Counted from the stretch's first letter, positions 22,051 through 34,038 are shown. The stretch: DNA of 64,000 nucleotides from Metellina segmentata (GCA_947359465.1 OX375877.1:75900698-75964697), one strand, 5' to 3'. Notes: generated by a model from the letters alone, not told the origin. Numbers and translations are program-made.

Positions 22051-22815
22051 TATTATTTCTTAAGTCATAATCATGAACGTGATTCCTTTGAACCCATCAA
22101 AAGTCAGACTTTACCCCTTTTGCTAGGCAGTGGTTTTGGCTGTTTTCCGGTTTGCGTGATTTTGATCTGCGTATTTTTGTCCCTCTGCAGTGGCGTTTTC
22201 TTCGATGGTTGCTTTGGAGAGGTTTACATTTTATTTTATGTTCAGTTTTCAAGAGCAAATTTTAATTCACGAATTTGACTGTTGAAATGGTAATGGTTTT
22301 ATGATCTTACCGTTAAAACAATGTCTGAACAGCAAGATAACATGCATAAATCAGTGTTGATTTCTTTATTGAGTAATCTGTTCTCACAAGCTGAAAACAA
22401 GGCCATCGGCTTCCCATTGAGACGAAATGTCTGTCCCTTCAGGAGTTAGTGTTGCGTATCGGGAATGTACGTAGCTCGTAAATTTTAACCTTGCTTATCG
22501 CTTTAAAGGTAAAGACCAGAAGAGTGGTTTTTAAGGCTATTGACGGGAACTCTTCAAACAGCTGAAACGATTCAATTTAAATTTGGAACTATTATCAACA
22601 CACCCTTAAGAGAATCGGAATCTAAATACTTAATTGGGGACGTTCATAAGTGCCGGGCGTGCACTTGCACGTATTTAGGATAAACAATGTCGGATAAATT
22701 AATACAAAAATGGCTGGTAAGATATTCGAAGAAAACAACTGATAGATTGTTGAACGATTTGTAGGGTATATAGCATGTGATACACTATCTTTTTAAAATT
22801 TTGATAATCGTTTTA
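22051..22815. other. unassigned DNA
   Basis: No recognised element. A short self-complementary GTGCACTTGCAC occurs near 22660. The ORF at 22021-22278 has no recognised domain and overlaps the MITE end. Confidence 0.45.
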
Positions 22816-23158
22816 ATGTGAAAATGAATATTACTAATATGAATATTACTAATACGAATATGAGTATTACTAATACGAATATGAATAGTACTAATATGAA
22901 TAGTACTAATATGAATATTACTATACTAATACGAATATGAATATTACTGATATGAATATTACTAATATGAATATTACTAATATCAATATGAATATTACTA
23001 ATACGAATATGAATGTGCATATTACTAATATCAATATGAACATTACTAATACGAATATGAATGTTACTAACATGAATATGAACAATACTGATGTGAATAT
23101 GGATGTTACTAATATGAATATGAATATTACTATAATGTGAATATTATTAATACGAATA
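22816..23158. repeat. AT-rich array of 9- and 12-bp words
   Basis: Irregular alternation of AATATTACT, AATACGAAT and AATATGAAT words. Unit lengths stay in multiples of three, which keeps frames open on both strands (67 and 75 codons of Asn/Met/Ile/Thr-rich peptide). Low-complexity tandem repeat, not a credible protein. Confidence 0.9.
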
Positions 23159-23311
23159 TAAATATTGTATATTACACATAGTTAACTCTTTTAGAGTGGC
23201 AGGGGGACATCTATAGTTTAAAAAAAATTAAATATTGTTATGATGCAAAATGTATTTTGTATCAGGTGATGGACCCATAAAGGTGATACCCATCACCCAT
23301 AAAGTTTTTTT

Positions 23312-23357
23312 TTTCAAAACAAATGTTTTAGTTTTAGTCAAAACATTTGTTTTGAAA
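23312..23357. repeat. perfect 18-bp inverted repeat (hairpin)
   Basis: TTTCAAAACAAATGTTTT at 23312-23329 pairs exactly with AAAACATTTGTTTTGAAA at 23340-23357, leaving a 10-base loop. It could form a strong cruciform or RNA hairpin. No U-tract downstream and no gene nearby to assign a role. Confidence 0.9.
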
Positions 23358-23936
23358 TTGGTTCCTGCAATGTTTTAGTACTATGCAAGTACTAACTAAA
23401 TAGCTTTCTCTATTTTCTGTTTTCTCTGTTCTGTAATACTATATAATCTGTAGTTTTTGTGCATGATTAAACAATGCGAAAAAATGTATTGTTTTTATAT
23501 CTCTGAATTATGCTCTCGCTGTATAGGTAATTCGAAATTCCCTTCCAAACTTTATGAATCCGAGCGTCAAGAAATTTCTGACTAGTGTAGTATTGTTTTT
23601 TCATTCTGTTCATAACACACATAATGGCCAAATAATCGCATCATTTGCTTGAAAGACTTCTAAGAAAGATTTTATTGATAGAAAAGCTCAAAACTGGCAA
23701 GAAGTCATGCAAGGAAGACGAAAGTATGTTGTAAAGTGGATATATACATGCAAACCTCAGACTTCTCAGAGTTTAAAAGTTGGTAGGTTGAAATAAACCT
23801 TTTTATCAAAGAATTTATGTCCACAACTGTTGAGCACAGGCGCAAACGGCCACTCAAACATCGACCAAAAATCGTAGCTGGTACGCACGTGAGTGTGGAT
23901 AGACGTACGCCCAAACAAACCCATTGTGCACGTTAA

Positions 23937-26900
23937 CCCTCCTGATAGCTGTATCGACAAGCTATTTTATCATTAGTGAAGCTTACTAGATCTTGATGAA
24001 CTAGATATCTCGTCATTAAAGAACTGCTCAGGTCTTGAAGGACGAGGTATTCCGTCATCAGAGAACTGACCAGGTCGTGATGGACGAACTATCTCGTCAT
24101 TAGAGAACTGACCACGTCTTGATGGACCAGATATCTCGTCATTTGAGAACTGACCACGTCTTGATGGACCAGATATCTCGTCATTTGAGAACTGACCACG
24201 TCTTGATGGATCAGATATCTCGTCATTAGAGAACTGACCAGATCTTAATGGATCAGGTATTTCGTCATTAGAGAACTTACGAGATCTGGATGGACAAGAT
24301 AACTCGTCATTAGAGAACTGACCACGTCTTGATGGACCAGATATCTCGTCATTTGAGAACTGACCACGTCTTGATGGACCAGATATCTCGTCATTTGAGA
24401 ACTGACCACGTCTTGATGGATCAGATATATCGTCATTAGAGAACTGACCAGATCTTAATGGATCAGGTATTTCGTCATTAGAGAACTTACGAGATCTGGA
24501 TGGACAAGATAACTCGTCATTAGAGAACTGACCACGTCTTGATGGACCAGATATCTCGTCATTTGAGAACTGACCACGTCTTGATGGACCAGATATCTCG
24601 TCATTTGAGAACTGACCACGTCTTGATGGATCAGATATATCGTCATTAGAGAACTGACCAGATCTTAATGGATCAGGTATTTCGTCATTAGAGAACTTAC
24701 GAGATCTGGATGGACAAGATAACTCGTCATTAGAGAACTGACCACGTCTTGATGGACCAGATATCTCGTCATTTGAGAACTGACCACGTCTTGATGGACC
24801 AGATATCTCGTCATTTGAGAACTGACCACGTCTTGATGGATCAGATATATCGTCATTAGAGAACTGACCAGATCTTAATGGATCAGGTATTTCGTCATTA
24901 GAGAACTTACGAGATCTGGATGGACAAGATAACTCGTCATTAGAGAACTGACCACGTCTTGATGGACCAGATATCTCGTCATTTGAGAACTGACCACGTC
25001 TTGATGGACCAGATATCTCGTCATTTGAGAACTGACCACGTCTTGATGGATCAGATATATCGTCATTAGAGAACTGACCAGATCTTAATGGATCAGGTAT
25101 TTCGTCATTAGAGAACTTACGAGATCTGGATGGACAAGATAACTCGTCATTAGAGAATTGACCACGTCTTGATGGACCAGATATCTCGTCATTTGAGAAC
25201 TGACCACGTCTTGATGGACCAGATATCTCGTCATTTGAGAACTGACCATGTCTTGATGGATCAGATATATCGTCATTAGAGAACTGACCAGATCTTAATG
25301 GATCAGGTATTTCGTCATTAGAGAACTTACGAGATCTGGATGGACAAGATAACTCGTCATTAGAGAACTGACCACGTCTTGATGGACCAGATATCTCGTC
25401 ATTTGAGAACTGACCACGTCTTGATGGACCAGATATCTCGTCATTTGAGAACTGACCACGTCTTGATGGATCAGATATATCGTCATTAGAGAACTGACCA
25501 GATCTTAATGGATCAGGTATTTCGTCATTAGAGAACTTACGAGATCTGGATGGACAAGATAACTCGTCATTAGAGAACTGACCACGTCTTGATGGACCAG
25601 ATATCTCGTCATTTGAGAACTGACCACGTCTTGATGGACCAGATATCTCGTCATTTGAGAACTGACCACGTCTTGATGGATCAGATATATCGTCATTAGA
25701 GAACTGACCAGATCTTAATGGATCAGGTATTTCGTCATTAGAGAACTTACGAGATCTGGATGGACAAGATAACTCGTCATTAGAGAACTGACCACGTCTT
25801 GATGGACCAGATATCTCGTCATTTGAGAACTGACCACGTCTTGATGGACCAGATATCTCGTCATTTGAGAACTGACCACGTCTTGATGGATCAGATATAT
25901 CGTCATTAGAGAACTGACCAGATCTTAATGGATCAGGTATTTCGTCATTAGAGAACTTACGAGATCTGGATGGACAAGATAACTCGTCATTAGAGAACTG
26001 ACCACGTCTTGATGGACCAGATATCTCGTCATTTGAGAACTGACCACGTCTTGATGGACCAGATATCTCGTCATTTGAGAACTGACCATGTCTTGATGGA
26101 TCAGATATATCGTCATTAGAGAACTGACCAGATCTTAATGGATCAGGTATTTCGTCATTAGAGAACTTACGAGATCTGGATGGACAAGATAACTCGTCAT
26201 TAGAGAACTGACCACGTCTTGATGGACCAGATATCTCGTCATTTGAGAACTGACCACGTCTTGATGGACCAGATATCTCGTCATTTGAGAACTGACCACG
26301 TCTTGATGGATCAGATATATCGTCATTAGAGAACTGACCAGATCTTAATGGATCAGGTATTTCGTCATTAGAGAACTTACGAGATCTGGATGGACAAGAT
26401 AACTCGTCATTAGAGAACTGACCACGTCTTGATGGACCAGATATCTCGTCATTTGAGAACTGACCACGTCTTGATGGACCAGATATCTCGTCATTTGAGA
26501 ACTGACCACGTCTTGATGGATCAGATATATCGTCATTAGAGAACTGACCAGATCTTAATGGATCAGGTATTTCGTCATTAGAGAACTTACGAGATCTGGA
26601 TGGACAAGATAACTCGTCATTAGAGAACTGACCACGTCTTGATGGACCAGATATCTCGTCATTTGAGAACTGACCACGTCTTGATGGACCAGATATCTCG
26701 TCATTTGAGAACTGACCACGTCTTGATGGATCAGATATATCGTCATTAGAGAACTGACCAGATCTTAATGGATCAGGTATTTCGTCATTAGAGAACTTAC
26801 GAGATCTGGATGGACAAGATAACTCGTCATTAGAGAACTGACCACGTCTTGATGGACCAGATATCTCGTCATTTGAGAACTGACCACGTCTTGATGGACC

Positions 26901-28965
26901 AGATATCTCGTCATTTGAGAACTGACCATGTCTTGATGGATCAGGTATTTCGTCATTAGAGAACTTACGAGATCTGGATGGACAAGATAACTCGTCATTA
27001 GAGAACTGACCACGTCTTGATGGACCAGATATCTCGTCATTTGAGAACTGACCACGTCTTGATGGACCAGATATCTCGTCATTTGAGAACTGACCACGTC
27101 TTGATGGACCAGATATCTCGTCATTTGAGAACTGACCACGTCTTGATGGATCAGATATATCGTCATTAGAGAACTGACCAGATCTTAATGGATCAGGTAT
27201 TTCGTCATTAGAGAACTTACGAGATCTGGATGGACAAGATAACTCGTCATTAGAGAACTGACCACGTCTTGATGGACCAGATATCTCGTCATTTGAGAAC
27301 TGACCACGTCTTGATGGACCAGATATCTCGTCATTTGAGAACTGACCACGTCTTGATGGATCAGATATATCGTCATTAGAGAACTGACCAGATCTTAATG
27401 GATCAGGTATTTCGTCATTAGAGAACTTACGAGATCTGGATGGACAAGATAACTCGTCATTAGAGAACTGACCACGTCTTGATGGACCAGATATCTCGTC
27501 ATTTGAGAACTGACCACGTCTTGATGGACCAGATATCTCGTCATTTGAGAACTGACCATGTCTTGATGGATCAGGTATTTCGTCATTAGAGAACTTACGA
27601 GATCTGGATGGACAAGATAACTCGTCATTAGAGAACTGACCACGTCTTGATGGACCAGATATCTCGTCATTTGAGAACTGACCACGTCTTGATGGACCAG
27701 ATATCTCGTCATTTGAGAACTGACCACGTCTTGATGGACCAGATATCTCGTCATTTGAGAACTGACCACGTCTTGATGGATCAGATATATCGTCATTAGA
27801 GAACTGACCAGATCTTAATGGATCAGGTATTTCGTCATTAGAGAACTTACGAGATCTGGATGGACAAGATAACTCGTCATTAGAGAACTGACCACGTCTT
27901 GATGGACCAGATATCTCGTCATTTGAGAACTGACCACGTCTTGATGGACCAGATATCTCGTCATTTGAGAACTGACCACGTCTTGATGGATCAGATATAT
28001 CGTCATTAGAGAACTGACCAGATCTTAATGGATCAGGTATTTCGTCATTAGAGAACTTACGAGATCTGGATGGACAAGATAACTCGTCATTAGAGAACTG
28101 ACCACGTCTTGATGGACCAGATATCTCGTCATTTGAGAACTGACCACGTCTTGATGGACCAGATATCTCGTCATTTGAGAACTGACCACGTCTTGATGGA
28201 CCAGATATCTCGTCATTTGAGAACTGACCACGTCTTGATGGACCAGATATCTCGTCATTTGAGAACTGACCATGTCTTGATGGATCAGGTATTTCGTCAT
28301 TAGAGAACTTACGAGATCTGGATGGACAAGATAACTCGTCATTAGAGAACTGACCACGTCTTGATGGACCAGATATCTCGTCATTTGAGAACTGACCACG
28401 TCTTGATGGACCAGATATCTCGTCATTTGAGAACTGACCACGTCTTGATGGACCAGATATCTCGTCATTTGAGAACTGACCACGTCTTGATGGATCAGAT
28501 ATATCGTCATTAGAGAACTGACCAGATCTTAATGGATCAGGTATTTCGTCATTAGAGAACTTACGAGATCTGGATGGACAAGATAACTCGTCATTAGAGA
28601 ACTGACCACGTCTTGATGGACCAGATATCTCGTCATTTGAGAACTGACCACGTCTTGATGGACCAGATATCTCGTCATTTGAGAACTGACCACGTCTTGA
28701 TGGATCAGATATATCGTCATTAGAGAACTGACCAGATCTTAATGGATCAGGTATTTCGTCATTAGAGAACTTACGAGATCTGGATGGACAAGATAACTCG
28801 TCATTAGAGAACTGACAAGATCTTGATATAGGATATATCTTGCAATTAGAGAACTGACCAGATCAGGATCTCGTCCTCAAAAAATTGTCAATATGAAGAG
28901 ATATATCGTCATTAACAAAATTGCTCAGATCATGATGGACGAAATAACTCATCGAAACCACATGG
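23937..28965. mobile_element. giant TTAA-family element filled with satellite
   Basis: TTAA at 23933-23936 and 28966-28969 flank about 5.03 kb. The left end is CCCTCCTGATAGCTGTATCG. The right end read inward is CCATGTGGTTTCGATGAG, the same GTGGTTTCGATGAG as the TTAA-family left end at 15961 but with the outermost bases shortened. Short members of the family are 93-216 bp and carry one or two GAGATATCTC palindromes. Here the interior has expanded into about 115 copies of a 42-bp unit containing AGATATCTCGTCAT. No transposase reading frame is present. The element interrupts an older transposase relic. Confidence 0.72.
24000..28860. repeat. 42-bp satellite with 210-bp and larger higher-order repeats
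   Basis: Basic unit is 42 bp: GAGAACTGACCACGTCTTGA followed by TGGACCAGATATCTCGTCAT plus two bases. Five diverged units form a 210-bp repeat repeated at 24245, 24455, 24665 and so on to 26765 with almost no change. A marker substitution (ACCATGTC for ACCACGTC) lies near 25246, 26086 and 26926, so four 210-bp repeats make an 840-bp unit. From about 26765 the pattern changes to 4+6 units and 630-bp spacing (marker near 26926 and 27556), then a 714-bp step. Frames stay open for 14 codons per unit on both strands, giving ORFs up to 161 codons. These are by-products of the 42-bp period. Confidence 0.97.
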
Positions 28966-29170
28966 TTAAACACTCCCTCACTCATAAAAGGAGCTTCATC
29001 TATGAAGAGTGTGTATGTTGGATAATCTGACTGTACGTGCTCAGCCGTAGAAACAACTTCTGACGTGCTAATGCCTGGATTTTTCTCAACCTCGCATAGA
29101 ATTTCTCTCCATTTCTGGAGTGTTCGCACTTTTTGGCCCTCTCACATCATACCGACAAGAAATACTCCTG

Positions 29171-30326
29171 TTGTACACAACTGGAGGTGGAAACACTCAA
29201 ATGTTTGATTGTTCAAAACCCGTCTACTGTGACATCTTTGAGCAGTTTTTCAGCAGCCATTGGCATCCCCATACATTAGAGGCATGTCAGACATTTTGAA
29301 ATTCGTGTAATGTTCCATCATGTGCGTGATCCAAAGTTTTTTTCCCCAAAAGAACTTTTCTAAACGAGCCAAACAGCGCTCTCTAGCACGTAAACGCAGC
29401 AGTAGTAAACATTCTTTGACAAAAGTGTTTATTTGGATTCACTCTACAAACACTTGAACTTTATCTAAGGAATTACAAATCCCCATGTATGTAATTACAG
29501 ATAAAGCATGACGTGTCTTAACTCTCTAATGAAGAGGAAACACTCTCCTAATTTATTCTATATTTATATTTACTAAAATGTTTTTTTTTTGTCTAATTTA
29601 GTTTATTAATGATCGATATTTCTGTTGACAGTCTTCGGAAAACACGTTTTTCGTTGTTTCGAGAGTATTTCATGAAATATTGATGCATTTCATATTGAAA
29701 AAATTATAAGTTGTACTTCTGTTCTCTTCTTAATATGTGCATATTTGTCAAATGGGTGACGTTATAGTGCTATGGGAAGAGAAATCACACGAATTCTTGA
29801 ATCATGGAGTAATATTTTCCTTCAGTTGAAATGATTGCCCCTGTCTTTTCCATAGAAACGGACCTTATCGTATTTGGATGTTCCGGTGATAAGACAGTGG
29901 TATGCGTGGAGTTTTAAGTTTGTCGCATTGGCGCATGTAACAACGATTTGGAAATATATTTATTTGTTGAAATTTATAGTTTTTGTGGAGGAGATCCATA
30001 TTAGGTAAACAATTTTTTTCCGCCTACAAAATTTCGTGGAAAACAAAACAGAATTACTTCATCCCCGACTGTTACCTTTCTCAAAATTAACAAGCCCCGT
30101 TCTATGGTGACCGTCACCACCCAGATTTGGCGTGGGAGGCAATTTCAGTGGTGACAGAGAATACAGTAAGCACATGTTTGACTGTAAAAATGCCATAGCC
30201 CAATTTGGCCTGCTTAATTTTAATATACCTGATTTGGTCTTTGGAGCTGCGTAATATGATTGAAACTTGCGTTAGTGCTCTCCAGGTCTGATTAAATTCT
30301 TCAACAGTATGATGACACAAAGCAAT
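29171..30326. other. unassigned DNA
   Basis: No terminal repeats, tandem structure or convincing ORF seen. AT-rich from 29500 to 29720. Confidence 0.5.
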
Positions 30327-30337
30327 AAGAAATCTAG

Positions 30338-30661
30338 ATAGCTATGTATGGTAGGTAGGTATTTAATTAACGTCTCACTGGAGCAACACGACGGGCTATT
30401 GCCGGTCCGGGATCAACCCCCGAAGAGAACGGGCCGAAGACAGTAGGACGTAATTTTGAACCGCGGTCTGATGACGAGGTCACAACTGAGGTGGCACCCC
30501 ACACTCCGAACTGCAATACCTTGCAACGTGAGGGCATTTGAGGCACCGACAGATTTAACGTGCATCAGTCTCCTTCGTACACGACGGTCTTTAATTGAAT
30601 TCGGACTAGCAACAGGTGGGTTGCGAGTTCGTTACTCTTCCGACCGGGATACCACTTGTTC
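30338..30661 (-). mobile_element. SINE-A, full length with 11-bp target duplication
   Basis: AAGAAATCTAG flanks it at 30327-30337 and 30662-30672. On the minus strand it starts with a tRNA-like head (A-box-like TATCCCGGTCGG), passes through the common body and ends in TACCTACC-type tail plus a few bases. It is 324 bp long. Body landmarks are ACGTGAGGGCATTTGAGGC, GTGCATCAG and GGTCTGATGACGAGGTCAC. Confidence 0.9.
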
Positions 30662-30672
30662 AAGAAATCTAG

Positions 30673-32154
30673 GAGATATAAATCAGTACATAAAAGAAAA
30701 ATATTAGTAAAAATAGGTTCGGTGCCAAAAAATGCCGAACAGGCCTTGAACAAGGAAGAGAAATGAGTATGAAGTAGACATTCATAATCTAAATGTGGTA
30801 CTTTTTTGACACCCATTTTATTGGAAATAAAAAATGAACACAAGTGTAACGTCGTGATTATAATTTATATGGCGAGTGGCTTGAAGGCAATTAAAACGAC
30901 ATTTATAATTACAGCACATTTAATTAATTATAGAAGATAGACATATACGTTAAGGCTATTTCGAGGCTAATAGATATTGTATACAAATAGGGTTTCTGTC
31001 CCGCGGCTTCAATCGGAGCAGAGTCGTTCTGCGTCCGCTCACGTTCCTGCTTTCCACGATTCTCTCTTTTCCTCGAGAGAAGACCCCACACGTTCTTCCG
31101 AAACCGCTACAGATACAAGGAGATACCCCCATCCGGTCATAAATTCAAGAACCACCATGAAAGCTGTGGTCAGAGAGACCCCTACGACGCTACAACAAGT
31201 AAAAAAGTAAAAGAAATGCTGTGCATTTTTGGATACTTTTATTCATTTGGAAGTGTGGAATCCATGCACGTGTTGTATTCTTTATGAATGGATTGAAATA
31301 AAATATGAAATGTGTGAGCAACCACACTTTGCCATCAATAGATAACAGCAATTAAGTTTATAGCAGTTGCTATTCTGGGCTGCTTGTTCATATTTAATTT
31401 GTAAAGGCTATAATAGAACCAACACATTTGAAGGGGGAACTGGGCCATAACAATGCAACAAATTTCAGAATTCCAGATGTTTGGGAAGGGGGAGAACAAG
31501 TGACGAATGAATGATCGTTTTTATCCAAACAGATAAGGAACCACTCGCTCGTTAACTAAGAAGAACAATAAACCAGTGCCTCGATTTCTGAAAAGCCCGA
31601 CCTCACAGTTCCGACACTTGGCCGACTCCAGCAACCCATTCCACGCTTCTAAGCACGCAGCTCGGAGAACAAATACTCCTCCACTGTTCGACGCCGCCCC
31701 TTTCGAAGGTAACAAGCCTCCGAATGAAGCGAAGAGGAAGTTATGTCGGGAATTAATATCGTCTGAACGGATAACACCCACGACGATGGGGCTAGTTGTA
31801 GGTGGCGCGTTTCAGAATGCTCGAAGTAGAGGCCGCATTCCTTGCGGTGAGCGCAAGTGCGGTTAATTTCATGGATTCAAGGACGTATTCAAAGGGGGGC
31901 TTGGGCACCCCTAGCTTAACTGATTCAAGTGCCTGATCGTCCAAGAGAAAAAGGCTGTGGCTGCTTTTAGACTAAGGACGGGACATAATTGCCTTCGTCT
32001 TCCATCCAAATAGATTTCGTATTTTGAACAGTCCCACACGTCTCCTCTTTACCAGAAGAGACTTATCGCTTGATGGCCAACTCATTGGCTGTTCGGCCTA
32101 AACTGTAAGAACTTTTTCTCACTCCAATGATAGTCTAGATACATGTTGTCCTCA
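30673..32154. other. unassigned; two G+C-richer ORF segments
   Basis: 30977-31210 (plus strand, 77 codons) and 31576-31866 (plus strand, 96 codons) are G+C-richer than their surroundings, Ser/Arg/Pro-rich, and show no domain. The first ends in CAACAAGTAAAAAAG, which contains a possible GTAAAA splice donor. They might be exons of an untraceable gene or unique non-coding DNA. I do not call them as genes. Confidence 0.35.
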
Positions 32155-33098
32155 TAGTTTTACTTTAATCTGTTCAGTTTTACTTTTTTCTGTTCAGTCG
32201 CTTTTATCTGTTCAGTTTTACTTTTATCTGTTCAGTTTTACTTTTATCTGTTCAGTTTTGCTTTTATCTGTTCAGGTTTACTTTTATCTGTTCAGTTTTA
32301 CTTTTATCTGTTCAGTTTTGCTTTTATCTGTTCAGTTTTACTTTTATCTGTTCAGTTTTGCTTTTATCTGTTCAGTTTTACTTTAATCTGTTCAGTTTAG
32401 CTTTTATCTGTTCAGTTTAGCTTTTATCTGTTCAGTTTTACTTTTATCTGTTTAGTTTTACTTTAATCTGTTCAGTTTAGCTTTTATCTGTTCAGTTTAG
32501 CTTTTATCTGTTCAGTTTTACTTTTATCTGTTCAGTTTTACTTTAATCTGTTCAGTTTTACTTTTTTCTGTTCAGTTGCTTTTATCTGTTCAGTTTTACT
32601 TTTATCTGTTCAGTTTTACTTTTATCTGTTCAGTTTTACTTTAATCTGTTCAGTTTAGCTTTTATCTGTTCAGTTTTACTTTTATCTGTTCAGTTTTGCT
32701 TTTATCTGTTCAGTTTTACTTTTATCTGTTCAGTTTTGCTTTTATCTGTTCAGTTTTACTTTAATCTGTTCAGTTTAGCTTTTATCTGTTCAGTTTAGCT
32801 TTTATCTGTTCAGTTTTGCTTTTATCTGTTCAGTTTTGCTTTTATCTGTTCAGTTTTACTTTTATCTGTTCAGTTTAGCTTTTATCTGTTCAGTTTTACT
32901 TTTATCTGTTCAGTTTAGCTTTTATCTGTTCAGTTTAGCTTTTATCTGTTCAGTTTTGCTTTTATCTGTTCAGTTTTGCTTTTATCTGTTCAGTTTTACT
33001 TTTATCTGTTCAGTTTAGCTTTTATCTGTTCAGTTTTACTTTTATCTGTTCAGTTTTGCTTTTATCTGTTCAGTTTTACTTTTATCTGTTCAGTTTTA
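32155..33098. repeat. 20-bp satellite, about 47 copies
   Basis: Unit AGTTTTACTTTTATCTGTTC. The sixth to ninth bases vary between TTTTACTT, TTTTGCTT and TTTAGCTT, and some units read ACTTTAATC. A distinctive short unit (CTTTTTTCTGTTCAG then T(C/T)GCTTTTATC) occurs at 32183 and again at 32561, indicating a larger duplicated block of about 378 bp. The open frame at 32836-33018 (Phe/Leu/Tyr/Val repeats) is a product of the repeat. Confidence 0.97.
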
Positions 33099-33111
33099 TT
33101 CCGATGCTTTA

Positions 33112-33225
33112 ACCGAGCCGCGGTGGTTTGGAAGAGTAACTGATTAGCAACAGGAGTTTGATCCCGGACCGTCGCCAATCGCCCGTCGTGTTGCTCTAGT
33201 GCGACGTAGTTAAACTATCTACCTA
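33112..33225 (+). mobile_element. SINE-A with internal deletion
   Basis: Starts with the tRNA-like head (CCGCGGTGGTTTGGAAGAGT, then AACTGATTAGCAACAGGAG) and jumps directly to the 3' end of the body (TTTGATCCCGGACCGTCGCC, then TCGTGTTGCTCTAGTGCGAC) and tail TATCTACCTAAC. About 200 bp of body are missing. It abuts the 20-bp satellite. Confidence 0.82.
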
Positions 33226-33239
33226 ACTGGTTCTTTTAC

Positions 33240-33440
33240 ACTCCAAGGGGTTTCGACGAGATATCTCGTCGAAGATCTGATCAGGTTTACTAATGATGAT
33301 TGCCAGCTGTAGGCAAGGGAAGATTTGTTTTTCCTATTTGGATCTCAATTCATCTTGGATCAATTGGGCATATTTTGTATCGACCCGTCACTAAAATTAA
33401 TCAGACCTTGGACGAGATTCCAGTCGAAGCACTTGGAGTG
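33240..33440. mobile_element. TTAA-family element, ends degraded
   Basis: Left end CACTCCAAGGGGTTTCGACG then AGATATCTCGTCG. Right end read inward is CACTCCAAGTGCTTCGACTG. The flanks read TTTTA and TCAA, not clean TTAA, so the target duplication has mutated or another boundary applies. About 200 bp. Confidence 0.6.
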
Positions 33441-34038
33441 TCAAATCGATTACTACAACACTAATCCGTTCTGAATGAATAAAAATACGGGCAAACCCGT
33501 AGGGCCCCTGATACTACTCTTACGATACGACCACAACTCGGAGAAGCTGTTCCGCAGTAAGTCATACGTCACTCCATTGAGGAGGCTGCCGTAAAATCTT
33601 TTCCCACAGTCTCTGCGTCTCCCCTTCACTCCATCCCCAAACTTCGGAGAGTCCCCCCGAAAAATAAATACGTCGCTTTCTCGGAGGGTGCCCGGAAAAA
33701 AGAAACGCGCCTTGCTACAACGGTGGGAAGAGGAGTTCGGCGTCTTCACGGGCCGGATGTGACCTTGCATGCAGTCTTACCCCCTTGCGTTTTTTTTTTT
33801 TTTTTGCTAGAGCCCCCTCCCCCCCTTTTTCGTCAGTGCCACTTCAGCGTCGAACAGAAACCACCGGAGCGGAAAGCGTTCTTCCATGTTCGGATTCTTC
33901 CTCAACAGTTTCTCTGCCGAGTTCTGGGGGCTGGAGCTGTTTTGCTTTCGAGAACCCGTCGCGAGGAATTTATTCCATTTAATTTAGGTATTTGGACGGA
34001 CGACTTAACAAACCAAACATCATGCTGGGTAGTTTCGT
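33441..34038. other. unassigned G+C-richer DNA
   Basis: 33490-33960 is rich in C and G with runs (16 T at 33790, C runs at 33823) and overlapping ORFs on both strands (105 and 123 codons) but no recognisable domain. Confidence 0.4.

Larger units (their letters stand above)
23815..29170 (-). pseudogene. DDE transposase relic split by a 5-kb TTAA element
   Basis: On the minus strand, 29170-28970 encodes VRTLQKWREILCEVEKN and NPGISTSEVV (helix-turn-helix-like), then DYPTYTLFIDEAPFMSEGVF, which resembles the first-Asp segment LFxDEAxFxxEGVFN of Tc1/mariner-related transposases. The frame stops at the TTAA element and resumes at 23932 with VHNGFVWAYVYPHSRAYQLR and FLVDV, matching the motif that normally follows EGVFN in that family, until a TGA. 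Removing the element and one TTAA joins the halves in frame. The linker between the helix-turn-helix and the DEA motif is too short, indicating an earlier internal deletion. Family recognition is from memory; the exact family name is uncertain. Confidence 0.68.

Noticed and set aside
22793..23140. Asn/Ile/Met-rich ORFs on both strands
   Set aside because: Low-complexity AT-rich tandem words in multiples of three; no independent coding evidence.
24245..28720. Repetitive protein gene (ORFs of 63-161 codons)
   Set aside because: The frames follow from the 42-bp period, are open on both strands and stop once per 210-bp repeat.
24000..28860. CRISPR-like array
   Set aside because: Units abut without unique spacers and the sequence is clearly eukaryotic satellite DNA.
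32836..33018. Membrane protein or silk-like ORF (Phe/Leu/Val repeats)
   Set aside because: It is a translation of the 20-bp satellite with no boundary signals.
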